Assembly (NCBI GenBank): GCA_001599815.1
Contig: BCIA01000002.1
Location: 6,607,626 to 6,671,625, forward strand
DNA length: 64,000 bases
Direction of reading: 5' to 3'
Source: Furcasterigmium furcatum
Taxonomy: Eukaryota > Ascomycota > Sordariomycetes > Glomerellales > Plectosphaerellaceae
Shown: piece after piece, positions 54,445 to 64,000 of the stretch
Layout: every line of letters begins with the position of its first letter
Position numbering within the stretch: the stretch's first letter is position 1
Translations under genes and position numbers: made by a program
Notes under the pieces: model-generated
The model's database searches: none
The model's input: the letters and a program-made list of their open reading frames with translations, nothing else
Told to the model about the DNA's origin: nothing

Positions 54445-57400
54445 TGGAGTCAGATTTCAGGTTGTTGGGGCGGTCGAGTGGGATACAATGAGAGGTAGTG
54501 ATAGCGAAAGCCAAGACCATGGAATTCTGGGAAGAAGAGAGCTTATATAGGTCTTGGAAGTGGTGTGCCGCTGACAAGGCGCCCGACATACATTCACTGC
54601 CTGCTTCTGCCTGCAGGCCGGGTCAGACGTCCGAATTGGATCGCATACTCGGCTTGATTTGGCACCGTTTGACTCACCGAGTCCAGAGTGGGCTGACAAT
54701 CTACCGGCCGACTCTGAAGGGCGACGTATGACACCGAACCGGTGTGAAGGAATTCACCAACTGTTGCCAGTTAGTCCCCCAAGTTCGGTATCCTCTTGCA
54801 CACAACAGTCATTTGAGGCCCACCAACGGGAAGATCGGCATCCCCCCAGCCTGGTACCGGCGAAGCCAAAACGGCAATGGGGAACAAAGGGCGCAGGGCT
54901 GGATTGGTTCATTGAGTCTAGGTGGCCCCTCAAATCCACTGCCGTGTGAGTAAGACGGTGAGCAGAGCCGGCGCTAGAACAACGCGTGGGTTCCAATGGT
55001 TGAGCCGAAGATCTCGGTCTGGGGCCAGAAGTCTGTTGTCAAGCCGAGCGCTTGAGCCGACATGCAGCTGTTCAAGCCGAGATGCGAATGTCGGGTAAGG
55101 AGCGCGAAATAGAATCGGTGACAATATTCTTCTGGTTGGTTCCTCTGACAAATTAATGCTTGATCGATGAAATGATATGTGGCCATGTTGCCCATACTCC
55201 AACATCTCACATAACCTATCGACTTCAACGTTCAGACCGACTTCCAAATTCCAACGCCTGTGAAGCGGAAGCAAATGTATGAAATGATCAACAACCACTT
55301 AACTCATGAATATGGAATGCAGAAACAAAGATCAAGTCACCACTCTGAGTCTCTGACGCTTTATCAGCCACCAGCTCCCTGTATTTCCACCGCAACTCCT
55401 ATATGAACCAACGCGATGGACGGGATTGGCCTTGAAAATCATTTCTAGCGAGCGATGAGGCTGAAATCGAGTCTATTATCTTATACCCTGATGGAGGCGC
55501 CCTGCTTGTGGCCCCTTGCACTTATTTCCCTCTCTCTGCACAAGAGGCTTTGATGTACTTGAGCACATACTAATAGCAGTCCAGTCCGCACCCTCCACGA
55601 TTCCAAGGGTTTTATAAGGCGTGCCAGCAAGCACGTTCTTCTTAAATTCTTATCGTCATTAAAGTGTCACTAGCCGGCACCGTATGCGGACGAGAGGCGT
55701 GAACCACCTGTGAGAAGGGTTGCCAGCAGAGTGACAAAGTCCTTGGAGAGCAGCAGAGTATCAGTTCCAGTAATGGGCACCAGGAAGAGATGTAGGACAT
55801 AATTCGACGTCTGGCCTTCCAGCAGTTTCGAGGGCCCTAACCCATAGCAATGTCAGATCTTCGACCCCGGTTTCAGCACTTTGTTTATGGCTGGTGCTGA
55901 TACGCGACGCTCGTCTTCTCCCCTAAGATCTGGAACTCGCCGAACTACCTGCATTAGGTCAACCTGGCCGAAACCAAGTCAGCCGCCTCTTGCCAAGACC
56001 GGGGTTCCGGATAATCGCCGACTGGTGCCGCGTGTGAGAATCACCGTGGTGCCAAGAAGGGCCGCGACGCCCGAAGAGGTTCCCCCGTATGCCGACCCCC
56101 AGCTTCCCGAAAGCCTCGATTCGTCGTCCGCTGTGTGAGTCTGGGTCTTGGTCTTCTCCAACCTCGCATGTCATACTGGGCTTGCTTTGAGTGAGCTGAG
56201 ACGCCATCCATGCAGTAGGTCACCTTGGGCATGGAGGGACAGGGACAAGAGCCGAACGGGGGAGACGACCAAAAGGAGAACGAGCTTGTTGGAATTAATT
56301 AGGAAGGAATTCAGGTCATCATCCCCTGTCGTCGATTCGATTCCTGGCGGGCGAGAACGGCTTGCAATGACAAGAAAATGGGATCGTCTTGGAGATCCGA
56401 GTTCGGTGTGCAGCCAAGTGGATGCGGTTCCGAGGATGGTCATCGTGACTCTGGATCGTCATTCAACTGTGCTCTGACCCCCACCTCACTGATGTATTCT
56501 AGCCCGGCCATCCATGCCAAAAGTTATGACGGGCGGTCATCCAGAACATCCAGTGGAGATGGATCACCTGGCGACTGCCCCTGCCCTGTCCGGGGCGCGC
56601 TGAAGATTACAGGCGCATAATCCATGTCCTCCAGGGCTCCTTCCTCGGGGAGACGGGGAGCCGTCAGCTGGCCCGCGGGAAGCTACAAGGGAGGTGCATT
56701 GGGCGCATCCGCCCAGCCAGTTGACGCCTTCCCTGGTAGGACGCCGGACGCACTGATCACGTCTCGGCGCCGCCTGCTCCTTGTCACTTTCTCCCCCTCA
56801 ACATCCCATCGCGGCCTCATGCAGCAAAGGCTTCGTTTTTCTGTGCCACCAAGTCGAGCCGTCTGTCGGTCAGACCGGCGGCGCTGGTCCCTCATCCAAT
56901 AACACCCGCCTTATCGAACATGCATCGTCCACGAGAAGAAGAAACGAGCCTCACTCCGCCGACGAGATCGTCGTCTTCCTCTGTACCTGGACTTCGGACA
57001 AAGTCTCGCGACGACGGACTGAGTCCATTACACCGGCCCACAAGACTGGACTCGTCCTGCATGCCCTGTTCATCACGAGATCCCTCGCACGAACCACTTT
57101 GGGGGCCCTCAACCAAAGGCCCCGCGCACTCAAGGACTAATAACTCACAGCTGTGGATGTTGACTGGATTCACGATCGCGACAACGAGCGAGAAGCACGA
57201 CATCTGTCCATGGCCATACGGGAGTCCTGGCGTCTCGGCTCCCTGCGAGCGCGCAACGCAGCACGGGACCAACACCCCAATGCATGCATTCCCAGATTCT
57301 GATATGTGATGAATCGGCCTCATCATCCAGTGCATCCACGTCCCCAGCCCTCTTGGATGCGACCCAGGCAACCGAGCGGTCCGGCACCTGGCCAGATCGC

Positions 57401-58686
57401 CCAGATCCGCCTGCAGGTCCTCGGAAAGCAACCAACAGGCCGACGATTTTCGGCCCTCTGACTGAGAACGTCTCGCCTCTCGTGGCCGTTGCTGGCGAGC
57501 ATCAATGTCCTCATCAACCTTATTACCGCACACCCGAGATCCTTACCACCAATTGGCCGCCCGGGACTTGGAAAGCCTGGCGATGGGGGTGCGCTGCGCC
57601 CAGGGATGGATGTCCCGTCGCCCATCCACCGCCATGTGGTGGCGGCGCCAACCCTCAGATCCATGCATGCAACCTCACGCCGCGGACTTGGGTCCGGATC
57701 AATCAAGATTTGGGTTGTGCTTCAGCGAAACCAAGTTCATCAACAGCCGGGCTGGTTTCTCGGAAAATGCCCCATAGGCTCGCTAACGACTCTCTTCCGG
57801 GATACCTGAAGTCGACAGCAACAGCACGTCACGAGCGCCATACCCACGGGCAACTACCCATGAGTACAGACCAGGGGGGGGGATCACCTGGTTTCGGAAA
57901 GCTAACGTCTGCTACTCTGCCACCCTTGTCTCCTCGCAATCAACATTGATCACATCTCCTTCGCGCCGATGGAGCTGACATGTTCGCGACTCCGCAATCG
58001 CTCACAAGCTGAGATGGCTTTGGCCCGGAATGGCCCGCCAAGGTCTGATGCTCTGGCTTCCCTTTCTTCTTCTGCAGCCCGGCTCACGCCTCCTTCTCGC
58101 CCACTTCCCCACCGACACATCGCAGCAGGACAGGCCTGGCAGCCAATCCAACAAGCTATCGACCCCAGTCGTTTGTCAAACCTTACAAACCCCTCCCTCC
58201 CTGGCTTGCGACTCAGCCTACAACAAGGTCGCCTCGTTTGCGCTCGCGGAGGCTTCACTTCTCCCCCGGCATCGATATCGCCCCGATGCAGGCAGTCTCA
58301 TCATCATCACTCGAATCTCCCAATGAGAGGAGCAGATCGTCAAAGAACAATCTTACGCCAATATCATTTCGCTATCATTACATTCTTTCTTTTCTCTGGC
58401 ATCGCTTCAGCATGCTGCCCCTGGCTGGTTGCACCTCGACTGGCCCCCCTCCCTTATTAGGTCTTTCGCCGAGCGCCGTCTCATTACAGCACGCATCTCG
58501 GAATCATCCCTCTATGACCGAATCGCCGCCGGGGAACGCCGTTTTCTCTTCAAGCCAATTCGTCCATTCATCCATTCGTGCGGATCTTGCATCGAGACTG
58601 CGCCAGCCCGATTAGCGATGTGCTTTGCCGATGATTTCCTGTCGTCGAACTTTGGGGGTCTCCCGACTCACCTCACATGAGCAGCT
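54445..58686. other. Gene-poor stretch, 4.2 kb
   Basis: No gene could be supported. Except for the TATA-like element listed at 54542, I see no promoter or repeat of note. Frames such as 54930-55298 (-), 56891-57533 (-), 57284-57949 (+) and 58030-58326 (+) are mutually overlapping, Arg/Pro/Ser-rich and lack introns or family patterns. The frame at 58030 begins with a signal-peptide-like hydrophobic run (GLMLWLPFLLLQPG), but the rest is not convincing. 54980-55700 is less GC-rich than its surroundings. Confidence 0.4.
54542..54549 (-). promoter_or_regulatory. TATA-like element of the 95-aa gene
   Basis: TATATAAG on the minus strand, about 100 bp upstream of the ATG at 54444, with a CT-rich tract following it. 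Confidence 0.5.
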
Positions 58687-58919
58687 CTAGCCGCAGGGGG
58701 TTCCGCAGTAGCCGCAGTCTTTGCCGGGCAGCACCCACACCTCCTTCCCAGACTCCTGGCATGTAGGGCATCTGATGCCCGGGAGAAGTCCCTGCATCAT
58801 GGTCAGATTTGGAACGACGAGATCGCGTCGAGAGCCATGGGCAGTCTGCTTACCGGGTTGGCGTTCTGGCAGTTCTTGGAGGCCGCCTTGACCTCTTGCT
58901 GGGTATTCGAGCAAGGCAT
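58687..58919 (-). CDS. Small Cys-rich protein, 56 residues, two exons
   Basis: Exon 1 is 58919-58854 (22 codons) and exon 2 is 58791-58687 (34 codons plus TAG). The 62-nt intron between them has donor GTAAGC, a TCTGACC branch and acceptor GCAG, with phase 0 on both sides. The start is MPCSNTQQEVKAASKNCQNAN and the second exon carries GIRCPTCQESGK followed by KDCGYCGTPCG. There are seven cysteines; the CPTC and CGYC pairs are spaced like a small zinc ribbon. There is no signal peptide, so a cytosolic or nuclear metal-binding role fits better than a secreted effector, but this is inference. Leader sequence is CT/CA-rich, and a TATAAATA element lies about 205 bp upstream. Too short for ordinary gene finding. 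Confidence 0.7.
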
Positions 58920-61900
58920 CTTGGGTTGAGGGACAAAGACCGGGTGTCGTGGTGGCGGTGATGGTGGTGGTGGTGAGCGAGACGCAAAAGTTGAACAGTC
59001 GACGCGGCGGAAAGCTGTGTGCGGAGAGGTGTTCGCAGAGGTCGTGTGAAAAGAACTCGGTGTGGGATGTGTGGGATGAGCTTGGGAGGTGCGAGACATG
59101 GGCAGAAGGAGTCCGTTGTGATATTTATACTTTCCTAACGACCTTCCACCTGGTGGTGTAAGTACATCCCCCAGCGTACCAGGACAGGGCATCCACCACA
59201 CCTTGGGACGGAGCCTTCTCCTACCCTGCACAGACTGGCGGGTACCACTGTCCAGGTAGTGGCACACGAACAACAAACGGACTCCTGCTTGGGCAATCGG
59301 GCGAGCAGCCGGCCGAAGCGGCGGGAAGCCTCACGGTGGCAGCCCGGTACGGCGCATGGTATCTTATGTGCCGAGGGGCCCTTTCGACATGTCACTCAGT
59401 GCTAGTAAGGGTGGCGTGGACCGAACCGGGGACGCACTTTCAGAATGGACGAGCTGGGTGGAACCCACCCTGGTGCTGTCTTGCACTGAAGAACAGGTAT
59501 GCGGCATTACGGTGTTTTGTCGCTGGGCTGGGCTGCGTTTGCTGATTACTCTCAGAAGGCTCAGGCCGCCGTCGACGGGGGTGGATCGCCCAAGGCGCGC
59601 GGGCAGGGGGGAGAAGGACGGCGGGAAGAGGGGTGTGAGACACAGCAGCATTGGTTTGGCCGGTCTGCGGACGAGTCAACAGGGGCGTCGGGGGTAACAG
59701 GGACCCGGCCAGCCAAAGTGAAGGTGACGAGTCGTTTTCTCGGGCTCTCGAAATGCCTGTTTGTCGAGCGTTTGTTCCGCAGAACGTTCAACCTGGCGCC
59801 TGGGACAACCCTCATCGAGCGCTATGATCCTCGTCCAACGCCGCGATTGGGCCTTGCAGCTGGTCGATCGAAGTCTAGCGTGACAGGGGCTTGGGTGTGG
59901 GAGCGGCCAAGTACCAAAGGAGTGTGCGATCTGCTCCAGGATCCCACTTGCCCACCCAGGGGTACCAGCGACGGAAGCTCAGGACCGCAAGGATGCTCCC
60001 AGATGAGACAAATCCATGTGCGCAGCATGGACATCCTCACGGGCAGGAGGTTCGTTCGCGGCAGACTCTCACAGGTTCCGAGAGGTCTTCGACGTTGCGC
60101 TGAGCCGACGAGACGGGCACCCCCAGCACCCCGATCTGAGGGAGATCCCCGGAGATCCTGGGCAACCCTCACGATCGAGGACCTTTTGTCAGGTTTCGTC
60201 AGGGGACCTCCGCGGCCCCCAGGTTTGAAACTGGAAACAACCTTGCACTCATATTTCCGATACGGATACCGGTGAGCAGCAAGCAGTCATGCGCGGGGCT
60301 CGGCGACCCATTGACCTCTTGAGCAGAGGTCGGGGTAACGTTCTGGCTCACCAGTCCGCCTTACGAAGCCAAGAGCAGGTACAAGTACTTTCACTGCACC
60401 CTCACCGGAACGATCTTAGTTCGATTTGATGGACCCCTGTTTGTCCCACGGCCTCCACTGGCACCTCCACCACCATCAGACGCGGCTGGATATCGCAGCA
60501 ATCACAGCACGTCCCATCCCAGTGGTGACCGATATCCTCCGGCGGACTAAGCCCGGAGCCAATATAGAGGCAGCAAGGCTACGACGGCCTCTCCGGAATA
60601 GCTCACGTCCCTGGGAACCAAAACGGTCCACGGCAGCACGCCGCACGTCGCATCACGAGAGATGCATCAGTCGTCTCCTGCCAAACAGACACGGCGCACG
60701 CAGGACGTGCATCGTCATGGAAAAGGAATGCAGCATTCGGCACCTGCGACTTGCCGCACTGGTGCCCGCGACGCCCCATCCTCATTTCGACGACTACTGC
60801 GAGGGCGGCAGCATGCGGCCAAACTTGGCTTGATTCAGCTCGAGAGTGTTCCAACTCTCCGTGCCATGTGTCCCTTTGCATCGCATTATGTACCAACCGG
60901 ACTTTGCTAGGCCCGTCTGCTGGGGGGCTTGCTTCTGCGCTATCTTGGACGGAGGCTGAGGGACCACGAATTTCTTTTTCCGCCGCCAGAGAACACCTGT
61001 TGTAATTTTTGCCTGGCCAAACGTCAGCACGGGTACGACGCCTGGCGGGGATCCCTCCTTGCGAGGCAGGCATGCATGCGAAGCGTCATTCAGCGCGCTC
61101 ACCGAGCCGATGGTGTCGTCGGACGGCCCGATTCAGAAGCGGCTTGCCATGCCTTCTGCCTCCCGCAGCCAGCAGAGCAGATAGGACGACACGTGAGGCG
61201 AGACCCGTGGTGCATCAGAAGAGCACATCTTTGATCGACCTTGCGGGCAGGGATGTCGTACCATACCCGCCATCCTGGTCTGTTGCTGCACAACCGCCGC
61301 AAGCACCTCAGGAGTGCACACCGACGGCCCCGTGCGTTCGTCCCGCTGCCATCGCCGCCCGGTGGTACCAACACGCCAAATGACGAGGCAGGCCTGAATC
61401 CTGCCGTTGCTTGGCAATCAGCAACGCGGCCTACCGTTGAGGGCAATTTCTAAACGCACACGTTGCATCTCAGTACAACGCATGTAGGCACCCGGTGAGA
61501 GGGGGTCGGTTTAGGGTCACCTTATCAGGACGTATCCCCATTCTTCAGCCGTGGCGCTCAACAGCCTCGCGAGAATGAGAGGTCGCCCAGGACTGGATGT
61601 CGCCGTCGCCTTGCCCGGGCTCTGGCTCTTGGACGATCAGGTACGCGACGATTCGACAATGAACAAGTACCAGCACCTGTCGGCGAGGGATATCGCCAAG
61701 TCGATCGTCCTCTTCGGTGGGGGGATGCTCAACATGCCCTCTGTCAATACGGCAAACACGGGTACGCCGCTCCGAGCCCGTCGTGGCAGTGGTAGTGGTC
61801 CACGCGATGGGCGCAACACGACTGGTTGCTCGGCGAAACCTCCAGGCAAACTGCGGTCAAGTATCAAGCACATTTCCAACCGCCGCATAGTTGCATGAGG

Positions 61901-63018
61901 ATGCAAGATTCCATCACGGTGACGGGCAGCCGGCATCGACGTTCGGCAGCCTGCACCAAGCAATCAGTGCAGTGAGGGTGGTGTGGGCGCAACCCCTGTT
62001 TAGCACTGGAGACTGGCCTGAGCCAGATCGTCGGGAGCAACGACGGGGGGATCGGTGGGCGTCCGAGATCCCGGTCTTGTTGGTGGTGGTCCCGTCCCAG
62101 AGGCGCGCCTGGCCGCATCGAATTCTGGACTTTGTGCATCGGAGACAGGACGGAATTCACATGATGCCAGACCGTTGGATTCCCGGTTCTTCGACGGCCC
62201 CATTCGGCCTCGTTACCCGAATTCTCCAATTCCTCCAGCTTGGCCGTCCGCGAAACGGTGCTCGTTGGTGCCTGGTCGAGAGGATGGTGGGCAAACCGAG
62301 CAAACCGATTTGGCCGCCTGCCATCTTCTGATGCAATCAGCCGGCGAAGAGGGTGTGAGGCAGTCCTGGCCGGGGTCCTCTCACTGGCTCCAGCTTCATC
62401 GACGACGGGTCTCACAGTTCCCGAGAAGGACTGGCGGACTGCGTCTGCTGATGTCCCCCCTTGATGAAGATGCGACTTCGACAGCGCTCGGCAAATGCCC
62501 AATTGGACGTGACGCACCAGCAGACTCCACCACCGCCGATGGCCAAGTCAATAGTGTCGTTGCCACAGAACCAAGCAACCAAGGATGTGTCTCTGGCGAT
62601 GCGGGATCTTCCCCATGAGGGCCAGGTTCTCGGGCCAGGGCCAGGGCGAGGTCACTCGATCTACTAGCGACGCGGTCAAGACGGATTCGGATGATCAACT
62701 GGAGTTTCCGGTCAAGTATGTATGTATGTACAAAGATGGATGGCCACGATGTGGCCTGCACGCCCGCTAGTTCAGAGACTTCCAGGGGTTACCTGCCCAA
62801 ACACCATGACGCCACAACCCAGGAAACAAGGACGGGAACCGCTTGCTGAAGAATGCCAAGAATCATAGAAGCCACAGCGCTCGCTATACCTCGCAGCAGA
62901 CAGACCCTGCCATGCGCTCTGAGACATGGCCGGTCGACAGCGATCCGACCGGATCAAACACAGAAGATACCGAATCCCTCCGCTACACGCGGCAAGCCTC
63001 GCCACGTGTGTTTACATA
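58920..63018. other. Gene-poor stretch, 4.1 kb
   Basis: The first 250 bases are the leader and promoter of the 56-aa gene. Beyond that I see no supported gene. The longest frames (59499-60275 on +, 61864-62517 on -) are Arg/Gly/Pro-rich, overlap frames on the other strand and have no family pattern. A short GTAT repeat lies near 62718-62728. The stretch ends as the 3' flank of the phospholipase C gene. Confidence 0.4.
59122..59129 (-). promoter_or_regulatory. TATA-like element of the 56-aa Cys-rich gene
   Basis: TATAAATA on the minus strand, about 205 bp upstream of ATG 58919. The intervening sequence is a CA/CT-rich leader. Confidence 0.5.
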
Positions 63019-64000
63019 TTACCGCACCACCTTGTGGATGCGGACAAGCAGCTTGCCGTCCTTGATGGGGCGGCCCTTGGTGTCCATGAGTCTCACATAC
63101 CGGTAGCCGGGGCGCAGCCGGTCAAGGCGGATGCACGCCCACGAAAGGAGCTCGTCGGCGCCGATCCTCTGTTCGTTCTCGATCTTGAACCTGTTGGGAG
63201 AAGGAGGGTGGTTAGCTGCAGGGCTCTGATTGCGGTGAACAAGACAAACGGAACCAGGGCAGAGCCTGGGCAGAGATGGAGAAAGTTTGTGTCCCGCGAC
63301 CCGATGGTGAGGTTCAGAGTTGCGGTGGAGGGCGACACAAGCAGCGCGGCTCAGTGGGAACGTCGCACAGGACGGTATTCTGACTGACGTTCCCGCGCCG
63401 GGCTGCATGCGCACGCTGCCGCCGGCTTGAGGTTCTGGTGATGAGGTGGCACAGCGTTCCACGCCGCAGGGCGCTGTCGTGTGCCGTGGCCATGATCCAA
63501 GTCGGTGAGGCTCCTTGCATGGGCGGGCTTCTGTCGACTCTGGGCTATCTTGTCCCGTTTTCCCGCCTGCGGCCGTCTGGACGGATGGCTGCATCGCGTC
63601 AACGCAGCCAGTCCGCGCCGGAGATGTCCTCTTGCAGATCCGGCCATTCCAGACCACCGTGGACGGAGGGGCGGTCAAGACCGGACGGGTGCACACCTCC
63701 AGCCGAAGAGGGGACGGAAATGAAAAGAATGAAAAGAATGAAAGGGGGGGAAAGAAATTGCTGCGCTTACCTGACGAAGCTGAGCGATTCGACGACGTTC
63801 TGCGCCAGGGGGAACTTGAGGGTGTCGCTCCTGTCGCCCCAGACAGGGCGGTCCGTCTTCTTGGCCGACGTCTCCAGCTTGTACTTCTCACTCCCGCGTG
63901 CCACCGCCTCGGCGCCCGTGCCGCCGCCGGCCCTGTTGCCTGCCGGCTTCTCGACGTGCAGCTCGCACTTGACGACGGACCGGAGGCTGCTGCTGCTCTG
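63019..64000 (-). CDS. Phosphoinositide-specific phospholipase C, C-terminal C2 domain, cut by window edge
   Basis: Only the last 133 residues are in the window. The exon 64000-63771 joins 63190-63019 through a 580-nt intron (donor GTAAGC, acceptor AACAG), rebuilding ESLSFVRFKIENEQRIGADE. This is the C2-domain end of PLC: KCELHVEKPAG, TDRPVWGDRSDTLKFPL, DELLSWACIRLDRLRPGYRY and VRLMDTKGRPIKDGKLLVRI. PLC splits PIP2 into IP3 and diacylglycerol. The X and Y catalytic domains must lie to the right. The reading frame starts on the first base of the window's minus strand, so the exon continues beyond it. The intron is far longer than the others here. Confidence 0.88.
   Translation of the reverse strand, partial: RAAAASGPSSSASCTSRSRQATGPAAARAPRRWHAGVRSTSWRRRPRRRTALSGATGATPSSSPWRRTSSNRSASSGKRSNFFPPLSFFSFFSFPSPLRLEVCTRPVLTAPPSTVVWNGRICKRTSPARTGCVDAMQPSVQTAAGGKTGQDSPESTEARPCKEPHRLGSWPRHTTAPCGVERCATSSPEPQAGGSVRMQPGAGTSVRIPSCATFPLSRAACVALHRNSEPHHRVAGHKLSPSLPRLCPGSVCLVHRNQSPAANHPPSPNRFKIENEQRIGADELLSWACIRLDRLRPGYRYVRLMDTKGRPIKDGKLLVRIHKVVR

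Noticed and set aside
56325..56345. GATTCGATTCC, similar to a tRNA T-loop
   Set aside because: No other tRNA arms on either side.
58030..58326. 98-residue frame with a signal-peptide-like start, considered as a secreted effector
   Set aside because: The mature part has no cysteine pattern or compact composition, and several other frames overlap it; evidence is too weak to call.
59499..60275. 258-residue plus-strand open frame
   Set aside because: No domain, compositionally random, and overlapped by minus-strand frames of similar quality.
1..64000. CRISPR arrays, bacterial operons, rRNA genes, intact transposons
   Set aside because: No regularly spaced repeats, no transposase or reverse transcriptase motifs and no rRNA sequence were noticed. 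The organism is clearly eukaryotic.

Overview
The window comes from a filamentous ascomycete, most likely a Sordariomycete. It is GC-rich, and its genes carry short introns (mostly 47-70 nt) with GTRNGT donors, CTRAC-type branch sites 10-20 nt before the acceptor, and AG acceptors. Families typical of Pezizomycotina are present: a HET-domain protein, an FTA2-type kinase-fold protein, a DUF8035-like protein, and a Rom2-type RhoGEF with the DEP-DH-PH-CNH order. Most genes had to be assembled from two or more frames, and the exon limits given here are my own splice models.

Layout. 1-9.6 kb, all on +: the 3' end of a berberine-bridge-type FAD oxidoreductase, a small membrane protein, 6-phosphofructokinase, a DUF8035-like Arg/Glu-rich protein and a small helical protein. 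9.6-15.2 kb looks like an accessory patch: a decayed minus-strand fragment resembling the TPR part of fungal NLR proteins, an intact single-exon HET-domain gene, and a divergent pair made of an unrecognised 408-aa protein and an FTA2-type kinase-fold protein. 15.5-25.4 kb, on -: a PARP-finger/AT-hook-like nuclear protein followed by the 12-exon ATR/Mec1 checkpoint kinase. 27.4-39.1 kb: a Ser/Pro-rich protein (+), the V-ATPase proteolipid subunit (-), the Rho1 GEF Rom2 (+) and a signal-peptide/Cys-rich/single-TM protein (+). 39.5-44.9 kb: a DUF4336 protein (-), a 176-aa orphan (+) and Mediator subunit 17 (+). 45.5-52.9 kb, on -: a SNF2-RING translocase of the Uls1 type and a type II membrane nucleotide pyrophosphatase/phosphodiesterase. 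54.1-63.0 kb is gene-poor, with two small minus-strand genes; one of them is a two-exon 56-aa Cys-rich protein. The right edge holds the C2-domain end of a PI-specific phospholipase C (-).

How the genes relate. Two shared functional themes can be named. Nuclear genome maintenance and transcription includes the PARP-finger protein, ATR, the Uls1-like translocase and MED17. Cell-wall and membrane signalling includes Rom2, the WSC/Mid2-like membrane protein and PLC. There is no operon-like organisation. Candidates for something undescribed are the divergent pair at 12.5-15.2 kb, the 56-aa Cys-rich protein, the open reading frame continuing in frame past the MED17 stop, and the repeated amphipathic tail of the NPP enzyme.
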